Positions 41,319-54,131 are shown, counted from the stretch's first letter. The stretch: 64,000 bases of DNA from Roseicella aerolata (GCF_020523605.1 NZ_JAJAQI010000006.1:62001-126000), one strand, 5' to 3'. Made by a program: numbers and translations. The notes: generated from the letters alone by a model not told the origin.

Positions 41319-42542
41319 ATGACGCCGGTCCCGGCATGGCGCGCCCTGCCATTTCCCCCTCTGTCCCTCCTGCTGGCCGGGTTGCTCGCCGCTGCCCCGG
41401 CTGCCGCCGCGGGGGTGCGGGAGGGCTTCCAGGGCGCCCTCGCCCTCAGCCCGGACCTCCGCGCGCTGGAGGCCGAGCGGGAGGTCGTCACCGCGCGCCG
41501 CGCCCAGGCGGAGGCGCTGCTGCCCGGGGCGCCCATCCTCGGCCTCGGCTACCGCAGCGATGCCGTGACCCAGAACCGTGGCTTCCGGGAATATGAGGGC
41601 AGCCTCGGCCTGCCGGTCTGGCTGCCCGGCGCCGCCTCCGCCCTGCGCGGCAGCGCCGAGGCGCAGGGCCTCCGCCTCACCGCCCGGCAGGCTCGCCAGC
41701 GCCTGCTGCTGGCCGGGGAGGTGCGCGACGCCTACTGGGCCTGGGCCCTCGCCGCCGCCGAGCGCGATGCCGCCCGCGCCCGCCTGGCCGCCGCGCAGGC
41801 GCTGGAGCGCGACCTGGCCCGCCAGGTCGGTGCCGGCAACGCCCCGCGGGCCGACCTGCTGCTGGCCCAGGCCGATGCGCGCGATGCCCAGCTCACCCTG
41901 CGGGACCGCGAGACGGCGGTGCGCGAGGCGGCGCTGGCCTTCCGCAGCCTGACCGGCGCCGAGCCCACGCCGCAGGGCGGCGAGCCCGACCGCAGCGCCA
42001 CCGCGGCGCCGGGCGAGGATCCGCGCCTCCGCGCCGTCCGGGCCGCCGCCACCGCCGGCCGGGCCGATGCCAACCTTGCCCGGGTGCGGGACCGGCCGGA
42101 CCCGGAACTCGGCCTGCAGCTGCGGCAGGAGCGTGGCAGCTTCGACGAGCCCTATGGCACCCGCATCCAGCTCGGGGTCCGAATCCCCTTCGCCCATGCC
42201 CCCGCGGTGCGGGAGCGGGTGGCGCTCGCCCAGGCCGATATCACGGCGGCCGAGGCGGAGGCGGCGCAGCTCGACCGTGCCCTGGCCCTCGCCCGGGACC
42301 GCGCCCGCGTCCGGCTGGAAGCAGCGCGCGATCTCGCGCGTGGCGCCGAGACGCGGCACGCCGTGCTGGCCGAGCGCGCCGGGCTGGTCGAGCGCGCCTA
42401 TCGCGGCGGCGAATTGCCGCTGGTCGAACTGGTGCGCGCCCGCGCCGCCCTGGCGGATGCCGATGCCGCGCGGCGGCGCGCCATGGTCGAGGCCGGCCGC
42501 GCCGTCTCCCAGCTCAACCAGGTCTCGGGGGTGGAGCCATGA
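41319..42542 (+). CDS. czcC: Outer-membrane channel of an RND metal efflux system (CzcC/TolC family)
   Basis: About 407 residues from ATG 41319; earlier in-frame codons would lie before the signal peptide. Signal peptide FPPLSLLLAGLLAAAPAAAA, then the duplicated helical outer-membrane-factor repeat: long Ala/Arg/Glu-rich coiled helices (RLLLAGEVRDAYWAWALAAA and AALADADAARRRAMVEAGRA) with the connecting motif RADLLLAQADARDAQ in the first half and GELPLVELVRARAAL in the second. It forms the exit duct of the tripartite pump. It overlaps the adaptor gene by 4 bases (ATGA). Confidence 0.88.
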   Translation: MTPVPAWRALPFPPLSLLLAGLLAAAPAAAAGVREGFQGALALSPDLRALEAEREVVTARRAQAEALLPGAPILGLGYRSDAVTQNRGFREYEGSLGLPVWLPGAASALRGSAEAQGLRLTARQARQRLLLAGEVRDAYWAWALAAAERDAARARLAAAQALERDLARQVGAGNAPRADLLLAQADARDAQLTLRDRETAVREAALAFRSLTGAEPTPQGGEPDRSATAAPGEDPRLRAVRAAATAGRADANLARVRDRPDPELGLQLRQERGSFDEPYGTRIQLGVRIPFAHAPAVRERVALAQADITAAEAEAAQLDRALALARDRARVRLEAARDLARGAETRHAVLAERAGLVERAYRGGELPLVELVRARAALADADAARRRAMVEAGRAVSQLNQVSGVEP

Positions 42543-44230
42543 CCGCGACCCGCCGCTGCCTCCTCCTCGGCGCCGCCGCGCTGCCGCTGGCCGCGCGCCG
42601 CGCCGCCGCCCATGCCGGGCACGACCATGGTGAGGAGGACGCCGCCGCGCCCGCCAGCGCCGCGCCGCGCGTCACCGCGAGCAGCGAGGCCTTCGAGTTG
42701 GTCGGCCTGCTCGGCCCGGATGGCGCGCTGACCCTCTGGCTCGACCGCTTTGCCGACAATGCGCCGGTGGACGGCGCGACGATCCTGGTCGGCCTCGATG
42801 GGCAGGAGATCGGCGAGGCGCGCCGGGTGGCGGAGGCGGTCTATGCCCTGCGGCATGAGGCGCTGGCCCGGCCCGGCACGCATGACCTGACCTTCACCGT
42901 GACCGCGGGCGGGGAGATGGACCTGCTCGCCGGGACGCTGGCGGTGCCGGAGCCGACCGCGCCGGCCGCCGCGCCGCATGGGCTGCTGGAGACGGTGCGG
43001 GAACAGCCCGTGCTGCTTGGCATCGGGGCCGGGCTGCTGGCGCTCGGCGCGCTGCTCGGCCGGTTGGCCGCGCCGCGCCCGCTGCCGCCGATGGCGGAGC
43101 CGGAACCTGCCCCCGCCCGCGCTCCCGGCGCCGGGGAGGCACCGCCGCTGCGCCGCGCCGCCGGCCCGCTGCGCTGCCTCGCCCTGCTGGTCCTGCTCGC
43201 CCCCGGCCTCGCCCTCGCCCAGGGCATGGAGGCGCCGCGGCGGCTGCCGGATGGCTCGGTCTTCGTCCCCAAACCCTCGCAGCGCCTGCTCGGCATCCGG
43301 ACGGTGATCGCGGAGACCGGGGAGGCCACGCCCACCACGCGTCTGGTCGGCCGGGTCGTGCCCGACCCCAATGCCACCGGCCGCGTCCAGCCCAGCCAGG
43401 CCGGGCGGATCGAGCCGGGCGAGGCGGGGCTGCCCGCGCTCGGCCAGCGTGTCGAGCAGGGCCAGGTGCTGGCCTGGGTCGCGCCGATCTACAGCGCCGC
43501 CGAGCGCGGCCAGCTCCAGCAGGGCGCGGCGGAGCTCGATGCCCAGATCACCATCGCCGAGGCCCGCGTCGCCCGCCTCGCCCGGCTGCAGGGCTCGGTG
43601 GCCGACCGCGAGATCCAGGATGCCCGGACCGAGCTGCAGGGCCTGCGCCAACGCCGCGCCGCGCTGAACCCCGTCATCGCGGGGCGGGAGGCGCTGCGCG
43701 CCCCGGTCGCCGGCGTGGTCTCGGCCGTTGCCGCCGCGGTCGGGCAGGTGGTGGATGCGCGGGAGACGGTCTTCGAGGTGGTGGACCCCGCCCGGCTCTG
43801 GGTGGAGGCGGTGGCCTTCGATCCCGCCACCGCCTTCGGCCCGATCGCCGGCGCCACGGCAACGGGGCCGGCGGGGGAGCGGCTGGCGCTCGATTTCGTC
43901 GGGCGGGGGCTCGCGCTGCGGCAGCAGGCGGTGCCGCTGAACTTCCGCATCGCCGCGCCGCCGGCCGGCCTTGCCGTCGGCGCGCCGGTGACCGTGACGG
44001 TGGAGGCCGGGGCGCGGCGCGTGCAGGGCATCGTGCTGCCCGCCGCCGCGCTGGTGCGGCCCGCCGAGGGGGCGCCCGTGGTCTTCGAGCATGCGGCGCC
44101 GGAGCGCTTCATCCCGCGCCAGGTCCGCACGGAGCCGCTGGATGCCAGCCGCGTGCTGGTGGCGGCGGGGCTGGAGCCGGGGGCGCGGGTGGTGGTTCAG
44201 GCGGCCGGCCTGGTCGCGCAGGTGCGCTGA
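42539..44230 (+). CDS. czcB: RND periplasmic adaptor (CzcB/CusB type) with an extra N-terminal domain
   Basis: 563 residues. A signal peptide is followed by the metal-binding run HAGHDHGE and a beta-rich domain to about 140. There is then a hydrophobic helix (VLLGIGAGLLALGALLGRLA, about 153-173) and, after a Pro/Ala linker, a second signal-like segment (CLALLVLLAPGLALA, about 206-222). The classical adaptor begins after that: barrel-sandwich halves (GRIEPGEAGLPALGQRVEQG, REALRAPVAGVVSAVAAAVG), a helical hairpin with ELDAQITIAEARVARLARL, and beta-barrel and membrane-proximal domains. It looks like two secreted or membrane proteins joined head to tail. It links the inner-membrane pump to the outer channel and may hand metal to it. 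Confidence 0.87.
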   Translation: MTATRRCLLLGAAALPLAARRAAAHAGHDHGEEDAAAPASAAPRVTASSEAFELVGLLGPDGALTLWLDRFADNAPVDGATILVGLDGQEIGEARRVAEAVYALRHEALARPGTHDLTFTVTAGGEMDLLAGTLAVPEPTAPAAAPHGLLETVREQPVLLGIGAGLLALGALLGRLAAPRPLPPMAEPEPAPARAPGAGEAPPLRRAAGPLRCLALLVLLAPGLALAQGMEAPRRLPDGSVFVPKPSQRLLGIRTVIAETGEATPTTRLVGRVVPDPNATGRVQPSQAGRIEPGEAGLPALGQRVEQGQVLAWVAPIYSAAERGQLQQGAAELDAQITIAEARVARLARLQGSVADREIQDARTELQGLRQRRAALNPVIAGREALRAPVAGVVSAVAAAVGQVVDARETVFEVVDPARLWVEAVAFDPATAFGPIAGATATGPAGERLALDFVGRGLALRQQAVPLNFRIAAPPAGLAVGAPVTVTVEAGARRVQGIVLPAAALVRPAEGAPVVFEHAAPERFIPRQVRTEPLDASRVLVAAGLEPGARVVVQAAGLVAQVR

Positions 44231-44233
44231 GCC

Positions 44234-47362
<3,129 letters not shown>

Positions 47363-47377
47363 CCAGGGAGACCCGCC

Positions 47378-47773
47378 ATGACCCGACGTGCCTTCACCCT
47401 CGCCCTGCTCGCCGCCTTGGCCGCGCCCGGCCTGGCTTCCGCCCATATGCCGGCCGGGGCGCGGGGACCGAATGGCGGCCAGGTGCAGGATATCGGCCCC
47501 TATCACGGGGAGCTTCTGGCGCGGGACGGGGAGCTGGTGCTCTTCCTCTTCGACCACAATGACCGGCCGGTGGATGCGCGCCGCGCCAGCGGCAATGCCG
47601 TGGTGCTGGCGGGCGGCCACCAGCACACGCTGCCCTTCGAGGCGCGGCCGGATGGCAGCGCGCTCGTCGCGCGCGGGGAGTTCCATGCGGTGCCCGACCT
47701 GCGCGTGGTGGTGCAGCTGGTGCCGGGGCCCGGCATCTCCCGCGCCCAGGCCCGCTTCACCCCCCTGCGGTGA
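47378..47773 (+). CDS. Small secreted protein of the metal efflux operon
   Basis: 131 residues with a signal peptide ending ASAHMPAG; AGGGAG lies 9 bases before the ATG. The mature part is a small beta domain with several His (GPYHGEL, DHNDRP, GGHQHTLPF, GEFHAV), which suggests metal binding in the periplasm. It follows the pump gene by 15 bases. It resembles small periplasmic proteins often placed after CzcA; the exact role is not known. Confidence 0.75.
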   Translation: MTRRAFTLALLAALAAPGLASAHMPAGARGPNGGQVQDIGPYHGELLARDGELVLFLFDHNDRPVDARRASGNAVVLAGGHQHTLPFEARPDGSALVARGEFHAVPDLRVVVQLVPGPGISRAQARFTPLR

Positions 47774-47800
47774 CGGCCGGCCCGGCCTAGACTCCGCTGC

Positions 47801-48562
47801 ATGGAGAGCACCGAGTCCGCCCGCCGTGGCCTGGAGCCGGAGGCGCATGTGCTCGTCGTCGAGGATGACGGCGAGATGCGCCACCTCATCGCCCGGCTGC
47901 TGCAGGAGAACGGCTTCCGCGTCACCGGCGCGCGCGACGGGCGGGAGATGTGGGAGACGCTGGACCACGCGCCGGTCGATCTGGTGCTGCTGGACGTCAT
48001 GCTGCCCGGCCGGTCCGGCATGGATCTCTGCAGGGAGATCCGCGCCCGGCGCGGGCCGGCGCTGCCCGTCATCATGCTGACCGCGCGGGCGGAGGAGACC
48101 GACCGCGTGCTGGGCCTCGAGCTCGGCGCCGATGACTACATCCCGAAGCCCTTCGGCCGGCGGGAGCTGGTGGCCCGCATCCGCGCCGCGCTGCGCCGGG
48201 CGCAGGCGCCCCGCCCCGGCGAGGGCGCCGCCCCGGCGCATCGCCGCCTGCTGGGCTTCGCCGGATGGACGCTGGATACCGGGCGGCGGGAGCTGACCTC
48301 CCCCACCGGCGCGGTGGTCGATCTCTCGGGCGGCGAGTACGACCTGCTGCTCGCCTTCGTCGAGCATCCGCAGCGCGTCCTCTCCCGCGACCAGCTGCTG
48401 GAGCTGGCGCGCAACCGCCTGGCGGACCCGTTCGACCGCAGCGTGGACGTGCAGGTCAGCCGGCTGCGCCGCAAGGTCGAGCCGGACGAGGCCAGCCCGA
48501 CCATCATCAAGACCGTGCGCGGCGCCGGCTACCTCTTCGTCCCGAAGGTCGAGCCGCGGTGA
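47801..48562 (+). CDS. OmpR-family response regulator
   Basis: 253 residues. Receiver domain with acidic pocket VEDDGE (21-24), phospho-acceptor Asp65 in LVLLDVMLPGRSG, the Thr in MLTARAEE and the Lys in ADDYIPKPF. The OmpR-type winged helix follows (LSGGEYDLLLAFVEHPQRVL, DVQVSRLRRKVE, VRGAGYLF). It overlaps the histidine kinase start by 4 bases and sits 27 bases after the efflux operon, so it probably controls that operon in response to metal, like CopR/CusR. Confidence 0.93.
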   Translation: MESTESARRGLEPEAHVLVVEDDGEMRHLIARLLQENGFRVTGARDGREMWETLDHAPVDLVLLDVMLPGRSGMDLCREIRARRGPALPVIMLTARAEETDRVLGLELGADDYIPKPFGRRELVARIRAALRRAQAPRPGEGAAPAHRRLLGFAGWTLDTGRRELTSPTGAVVDLSGGEYDLLLAFVEHPQRVLSRDQLLELARNRLADPFDRSVDVQVSRLRRKVEPDEASPTIIKTVRGAGYLFVPKVEPR

Positions 48563-49902
48563 GGCTCGCCGCCCGGCTCTGGCCGCGGACCCTGGCCGGG
48601 CGGACCATCCTCGTGCTGCTGGTCGGCCTCTCGGTCTTCCATCTCGGCTCGGTCTGGCTGCATGAGCGCGCGGTGCACGGCGCGGCGCTGGAGGCGCGGG
48701 AGCGCCAGGTGGCGGAGCGGCTGGCGGCGGCCAAGCGGGCGGTCGCGGCGCTGCCGCCGCAGGAGCGGGACGCGACGGCGCATGCGCTCTCCTCCGCCGG
48801 GCTCGACGTGCACTGGAGCCCGCGGGCGGCGGTGCGGGAGGGCGCGCCGGACGTGCCGGATGCGACGCTCGGCGCGTTGCGGGAGAGGCTGCTGCGCCTG
48901 GTGCCGGAACTCGGCGCGCTCCGCCTCGGCTATGCCGATGAGGGCGCGCATGTGGGCGGCCACCTGATCGTCGGTGCCATGCGCCTGCCCGACGGAAGCT
49001 GGCTGAACTTCGCCGCGCCGGTCTTCCGGCCCGCACCGGCGGAGGCCGCGCATGCCTCGCTCGCCTCGCTCAGCGCCATGGCGCTCGGCATCGTGCTCGC
49101 CTCCATCCTGGTGGTGCGCTGGCTGACCCGGCCGCTGCGGCGGCTGGCGGAGGCGGCGGACCGCTTCGGCCGCGGCGGCGCGCCGGTGCCGGTGCCGGAG
49201 GAGGGGCCGAGCGAGGTGCATGACGCGGCGCGCGCCTTCAACGCCATGCAGGCGCGCATCCACCGGCTGGTGGAGGACCGCACCCAGGCGCTGGCCGCCG
49301 TCAGCCACGACCTGCGCACGCCGATCACCCGGCTCAGGCTGCGCGTCGGCTTCCTGGAGGATGCCGAGGCGCAGGCGCGGATGGATGCCGATCTCGACGA
49401 GATGGAGGCGATGGTCGCGGCGACGCTCGCCTATCTCCGCGGCGAGGAGGGGGGCGAGCCGCGCAAGCGCGCCGACCTCGCGGCCATGCTGCGCACGCTG
49501 GTGGATGACGCGGCCGATGCCGGCCGCGCGGCCAGCTATGACGGCCCGGCCCATGCCGAGCTGGAATGCCGCCCCCTCGCGCTGAAGCGCGCCTTCGCCA
49601 ACCTGGTCGAGAATGCGCTCGGCCATGGCGGCGCGGCGCGCGTCGCGCTGCGGGAGCAGGTGGGCGCGCTGACCGTCACCGTCTCGGATGACGGGCCGGG
49701 CATCCCCGAGGCGGAGCTGGAGCGGGTGTTCGAGCCCTTCCGGCGGCTCGATGACTCGCGCAGCCGGGCGACGGGTGGCGTCGGGCTCGGCCTTGCCATC
49801 GCGCGCCGGGCGATCGAGGCGGAGGGCGGCGGCGTGATCCTGCGCAACCGGCCGGGCGGCGGGCTGGATGCGGTGGTCACCCTGCCGCGCGGCGGGGGCT
49901 GA
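48559..49902 (+). CDS. Sensor histidine kinase of the metal efflux locus
   Basis: 447 residues from GTG 48559, coupled to the regulator by GTGA. Membrane helices at about 14-32 and near 170-190 frame a periplasmic sensor domain of roughly 130 residues. A HAMP linker (RWLTRPLRRLAEAADRFGRG) follows, then the dimerisation box AAVSHDLRTPITRLRLR with His250, and the ATPase motifs NLVENALGHGG, DDGPGIPE and GGVGLGLAIARR. Partner of the preceding regulator. The sensor domain has no obvious metal-binding cluster. Confidence 0.92.
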   Translation: MRLAARLWPRTLAGRTILVLLVGLSVFHLGSVWLHERAVHGAALEARERQVAERLAAAKRAVAALPPQERDATAHALSSAGLDVHWSPRAAVREGAPDVPDATLGALRERLLRLVPELGALRLGYADEGAHVGGHLIVGAMRLPDGSWLNFAAPVFRPAPAEAAHASLASLSAMALGIVLASILVVRWLTRPLRRLAEAADRFGRGGAPVPVPEEGPSEVHDAARAFNAMQARIHRLVEDRTQALAAVSHDLRTPITRLRLRVGFLEDAEAQARMDADLDEMEAMVAATLAYLRGEEGGEPRKRADLAAMLRTLVDDAADAGRAASYDGPAHAELECRPLALKRAFANLVENALGHGGAARVALREQVGALTVTVSDDGPGIPEAELERVFEPFRRLDDSRSRATGGVGLGLAIARRAIEAEGGGVILRNRPGGGLDAVVTLPRGGG

Positions 49903-50138
49903 CCGCTACGGGGGGGCGGCGGCGCGTGCTGGCCCTGCAAGGCACGCCGCGGCCGCTGCTCGATGGGCCGGCCGTGCTTTCCGGGCAGGGCACCGCATGC
50001 CGCGGCCCGCTTCGCGCGGCGGCCGGGATCGGCCACGCCGGAGCGGGCTTACGCCGATCCTGCGGAGCGAGGCCGTTCGGCGATCATGGCCGCGCCCGCC
50101 GGGATGGGGCGGCGCGCCGCGCCCGACCGGACCGCGCG

Positions 50139-51125
50139 CTACTCCCGCGCCAGGCCGGAGGCGCGGAGGATCTCCGTCCATTTCGCCATATCCGCCGCGA
50201 TCCGCGCCTGCATCGCCGCCGGGCCGCGCTCCGCCGGCGGCGGGGCGGTGCTCGCCAGCTCGCGCAACCGCTCCTGCAAGGCCGGGTCCCGCTGCGCCGC
50301 CTCCAGCGCCTCCGCCAGCCGCGCCACCACCGGGGCAGGCGTGCCGGCGGGCGCGGCGAAGGCGTTCCAGATCACCAGGTCGAAGCCGGGCAGCCCCGCC
50401 TCGGCGAAGGTCGGGACATCAGGCAGTTGCGGGAGGCGCTGCGGCGCGCTGACCGCGAGCGCGACCGCGGTGCCGCCGCGATGCGCCGGGATCATGGTGA
50501 CGGTCTGGTCGATCACCGCATCCACCACGCCGGCCGCGAGGTCGTTCATCGCCGGCCCGGCACCGCGATAGGACACGAGCGTGCCCTTCAGCTTCGCCAG
50601 GTGCAGCAGGTAGCCGGGCGCGAGATGGCTGGTGGTGCCGAGGCCGGCGGTGCCGAAGGTCACCTTCTCGCCCTCCTGCCGCAGGCGCTCCAGCAGCGCG
50701 GCGAGGGTGCGGGTGCCGCCGCGCGGGCTGGCCGCCAGCACCATCGGCACATCGGCGGCGAGGGAGATGGGCGCGAGGTCCCGCCGCGGGTCGAAGCCGC
50801 CCTGCGGGTGCAGCACCGCGCCGACCGCCATGACGCCCATATTGCCGAAGGCGAGGGTATGGCCATCCGGCTCCGCCCGCGCCGCGCGCAGCATCCCGAT
50901 CAGGCCGCCGCCGCCGCCGACATTCTCGACCACCACGTTGCGCCCGAGGCCGGGGGCCATCGCCTGGGCGAAGAAGCGCGCCAGCGCGTCCAGCGTGCCG
51001 CCGGGGGCGGAGGGGACGATGATGGTGATGTTGCGCTGCGGGAAATCCTGCGCGCGGGTGATCGCCGGCATGGCCGGCAGGGTGGCGAGGGCCAGCGCGG
51101 CGCGCCGGCCGATCTTCCTGGTCAT
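50139..51125 (-). CDS. TctC/Bug-family periplasmic binding protein
   Basis: 328 residues. Signal peptide with twin Arg-like start (MTRKIGRRAALALATLPAMP), then the Bug opening QDFPQRNITIIVPSAPGG and the typical VVENVGGGGG and GTAGLGTTSHLAPG segments. Bug proteins bind small organic acids in the periplasm, mostly with a D-aspartate- or carboxylate-type pocket. No TctA/TctB membrane genes are nearby, so it either serves a distant transporter or acts as a sensor. It is transcribed away from the molybdenum hydroxylase gene region. Confidence 0.92.
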   Translation of the reverse strand: MTRKIGRRAALALATLPAMPAITRAQDFPQRNITIIVPSAPGGTLDALARFFAQAMAPGLGRNVVVENVGGGGGLIGMLRAARAEPDGHTLAFGNMGVMAVGAVLHPQGGFDPRRDLAPISLAADVPMVLAASPRGGTRTLAALLERLRQEGEKVTFGTAGLGTTSHLAPGYLLHLAKLKGTLVSYRGAGPAMNDLAAGVVDAVIDQTVTMIPAHRGGTAVALAVSAPQRLPQLPDVPTFAEAGLPGFDLVIWNAFAAPAGTPAPVVARLAEALEAAQRDPALQERLRELASTAPPPAERGPAAMQARIAADMAKWTEILRASGLARE

Positions 51126-51339
51126 GATGCTCCTCCCCCGGACGCTTCGCGTCTTGTCGTTGAACGCGCGCCCCGCCTTGCATGCGGCGGGCCGGCATGA
51201 TCATGGCCCCGGCCGGCACGCCGCCGAAAGGGGCTGCGGGAGGCTGCGGGGCTGGACCGGCGAAGGCGCGTGGTGACGCAGGCCCGGCCATGGCCTGCGC
51301 GCGCGTTGCGCCGGCCGGGTGGGGCCACCCGGCCGGGTC

Positions 51340-51547
51340 TTGCTCCGCAGCGGAGGACGTCCGGATCGGAAGGCCAATCCGCCGCGGGCCATGGCCCGCG
51401 GCGCAGGGTCCCGGCCGGGGGCGTTCACGCCCCTCCGCGATCCGCCCTACGGCGGACAGGCGCGCATATCCGAAGGCCTGCCCGCCGGTGCTCTTGTTTT
51501 CGGGCAGGGGTACGCGCCCGGCCGTTCACGGCCTTCCGCGGTCTTCT
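51340..51547. repeat. Intergenic hairpin repeats related to R1/R2
   Basis: Two more copies of the core GTTCACGsCCnTCCGCGrTC occur here (51421-51441 and 51532-51547), along with smaller palindromes such as GCCGCGGGCCATGGCCCGCG near 51381. The second copy abuts the stop codon of the molybdenum hydroxylase gene on the other strand, just as R1 abuts the methyltransferase stop. The rest of the gap from 51126 shows no gene. Confidence 0.6.
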
Positions 51548-53890
51548 CTACCCGCCCGCCGCGCCGTGCAGCAGCGCCCAGACCCGCGGCGGCGTCAGCG
51601 GCATCTGCAGCGCCTCCGCCGCCGCCGTTCGCCCGCTCCGCGCCAGCGCATCCGCCACCGCGTTCACGATCGCCGGCGTCGCGCCGATGGTGCCGAGCTC
51701 GCCCACGCCCTTCACGCCGAGCGGGTTGGTCCGGCAGGGCACGGACTGGTCGAGCGCGGTGACGTAGCCGGCGATCAGGTCGGCCCGCGGCATGGCGTAG
51801 TCCATGAAGCTGGCCGAGAGCGGCTGGCCCGAGTCCGGGTCGTAGATCACCTGCTCGCACAGGGCCTGGCCGATGCCCTGCAGCGCCCCGCCGGCGATCT
51901 GGCCCTCCACGATCAGCGGGTTCACCACCCGCCCGGCGTCGTTGGCCGAGACATAGGAGGCGATCTCGACATCGCCGGTCTCGGGGTCGATCTCCACCTC
52001 GCAGATATGGCAGCCATTCGGCCAGGTGGGGCCGGAGACGCTGCTGGTGGAATCGATGAAGATCCGCCCTTCCGGCTGCTTCGCCGCCAGCTCGAACAGC
52101 CCGATGCCGCGGTCCGTGCCCGCCACCTGGATGCGGCCGTTGCGGTACTCCAGGTCCACCGCCGCCACCTCCAGCGCATCGGCCGCCAGGTCCTTCGCGG
52201 TGTCCACCGTCTTGTCGGCGGCGACCTTCACGGCGGAGCCGGCGGTGAAGAGCGAGCGCGAGCCGGCGCTGCCGAAGCCGCTGCCGCGGTCGCTGTCGCC
52301 GAACACCACATTGACCCTCTCGATCGGCACGCCGAAGACATCGACCGCAAGCTGGGCGTAGGAGGTGGCGATGCCCTGGCCCATGGCCTGGGTGGTCGCG
52401 TAGATCTCGATCTCGCCATCCCCCTTCACGGCGACGGTCACGCGCTCCTCGAAAACATTGCCGCCGGTCCATTCGAGGAAGGTAGCGATCCCCCGCCCGC
52501 GGATCTTTCCGCGTGCCTTCGATGCCTCCGCGCGCGCCGCGAAGCCCTGCCAGTCCGCCAGCCTCAGCCCCTGGTCCATCACCTGCTCGAAGCTGCCGCT
52601 GTCATAGGTCTGGCCCATGGCATTGGTGTAGGGCATCTGCGCGGGGCGGATCATGTTGCGCCGGCGCAGCTCGGCGGGGTCGAGTCCCATCCGGCGCGCC
52701 GCCGTGTCCAGCAGCCGCTCGATCAGGTAGATCGCCTCCGGCCGGCCGGCGCCGCGATAGGGACCGGTGGGCGCGGTGTTGGTCAGCATCGCGGTGAAGG
52801 CGAAGTCCACCGTGGTGATGTCGTAGATGCTGGTGGAGACCCAGGGGCCGATCAGCAATTGGATGGCGATGCCCGGGTTGCGCGGATAGGCGCCCATATC
52901 CGCCAGCGTGCGCACGCGGAAGCCGAGCACCTTGCCGCCGGCATCCAGCGCCAGCTCTGCCCGGCTCTCGGTGTCGCGGCCATGCAGGGCCGAGAGGAAG
53001 TCATCCAGCCGCGTCGCCGCCCATTTCACCGGTCGCCCGAGCTGCTTCGCGGCGAAGGCGACCACCGCATCCTCGGGGTAGAGGCCGGTCTTCATGCCGA
53101 AGCCGCCGCCGACATCGCCGACCAGCACCCGCACCTTCTCGGCCGGGATGCCCAGCACCTCCTTGGCGATGGCGTCGCGCGCGCCCGAGGGCATCTGGCT
53201 GCTCATCCGCACGGTGATGCGGTCATCCACCCTGTCATGCTCGGCCAGCACCACGCGCGGCTCCATCGAGACGGGCGCGAGGCGCTGGTTGACGAGGTCG
53301 AGCGAGACGACATGCGCCGCCGCCCTGAAGGCGGCCTCGGTGGCGGCGGCATCGCCGTAGCGCGTCTCCGCCACGACATTGCCGCCCGCCTGCGGCCAGA
53401 CCAGCGGGGCACCGGCCGCGGCGGCCGCTTGCAGCCCGATCACGGCGGGCAGCTCCTCATACTCCACCAGCACCGCCTCGGCGCCGTCGCGCGCCGCGGC
53501 CGGGCTTTCGGCGATCACCGCCGCGACGGCCTCACCGACGAAGCGCACATGCCCCTGCGCCAGGATCGGCCGCGGCGGCGCCGCCAGCGCCGAGCCGTCC
53601 GGCCGCTTGAAGGGCAGGGTGACATCCATCGGCTTCACGCCGGCCCTGGCCAGGTCCTCCCCGGTGATCACCGCCAGCACGCCGGGCAGCGCCAGCGCCG
53701 GCGCCGTGTCGATCGAGGCAATCCGCGCATGCGCATGCGGGGCGCGGAGGAAGTGGAGATGCGTCAGGCCAGCCGGGGCGAAATCGTCGGTGAAGCGGCC
53801 GGCACCGGCGAGCAGCGCCCGGTCCTCGATGCGCCGCACCGCCTGGCCGCTGCCGAAGCGGCCGACACTGGACTCCATGCTGTCTGGCAA
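51548..53890 (-). CDS. Molybdenum hydroxylase large subunit (xanthine dehydrogenase/CoxL family), without its partners
   Basis: 780 residues. It has the molybdopterin-binding landmarks GDVGGGFGMKTG, GPYRGAGRPEAIYLIERL, TQAMGQGIATSYAQLAV and SDRGSGFGSAG, and the terminal GVKGVGELGTIGATPAIVNA, which carries the catalytic Glu. The CO dehydrogenase active-site loop with Cys (AYxCSFR) is not present, so it is not a true CO dehydrogenase; the substrate is an unknown aldehyde or N-heterocycle. The medium (FAD) and small (2Fe-2S) subunit genes normally adjacent are absent on both sides. Upstream start at 53890 is taken by position of the conserved N-terminus (VGRFGSGQAVRRIEDRALL). Confidence 0.9.
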   Translation of the reverse strand: MPDSMESSVGRFGSGQAVRRIEDRALLAGAGRFTDDFAPAGLTHLHFLRAPHAHARIASIDTAPALALPGVLAVITGEDLARAGVKPMDVTLPFKRPDGSALAAPPRPILAQGHVRFVGEAVAAVIAESPAAARDGAEAVLVEYEELPAVIGLQAAAAAGAPLVWPQAGGNVVAETRYGDAAATEAAFRAAAHVVSLDLVNQRLAPVSMEPRVVLAEHDRVDDRITVRMSSQMPSGARDAIAKEVLGIPAEKVRVLVGDVGGGFGMKTGLYPEDAVVAFAAKQLGRPVKWAATRLDDFLSALHGRDTESRAELALDAGGKVLGFRVRTLADMGAYPRNPGIAIQLLIGPWVSTSIYDITTVDFAFTAMLTNTAPTGPYRGAGRPEAIYLIERLLDTAARRMGLDPAELRRRNMIRPAQMPYTNAMGQTYDSGSFEQVMDQGLRLADWQGFAARAEASKARGKIRGRGIATFLEWTGGNVFEERVTVAVKGDGEIEIYATTQAMGQGIATSYAQLAVDVFGVPIERVNVVFGDSDRGSGFGSAGSRSLFTAGSAVKVAADKTVDTAKDLAADALEVAAVDLEYRNGRIQVAGTDRGIGLFELAAKQPEGRIFIDSTSSVSGPTWPNGCHICEVEIDPETGDVEIASYVSANDAGRVVNPLIVEGQIAGGALQGIGQALCEQVIYDPDSGQPLSASFMDYAMPRADLIAGYVTALDQSVPCRTNPLGVKGVGELGTIGATPAIVNAVADALARSGRTAAAEALQMPLTPPRVWALLHGAAGG

Positions 53891-54131
53891 GGTCGAATCC
53901 TCCCGGGGATCGGTCGATGGTCTTGGCTGGTCGGCGTGCCGCCTTCGGACCCCTCCGGCGAAGCGCGCCGGGCCACGCCTGGCGCTGCCGATGGGCGGCC
54001 GCGGCGTGGCCGTGCTGGGCCGAGCCTAGGCGGGCCAGGCCGGCGGCGGCAAGCCGGCGCGGGGGAGGGGGCTTCATCCCGGCCGCATCCGCAGCCATGC
54101 TGCGCGCCCTGCGACGCAACGGACTCCCCGC

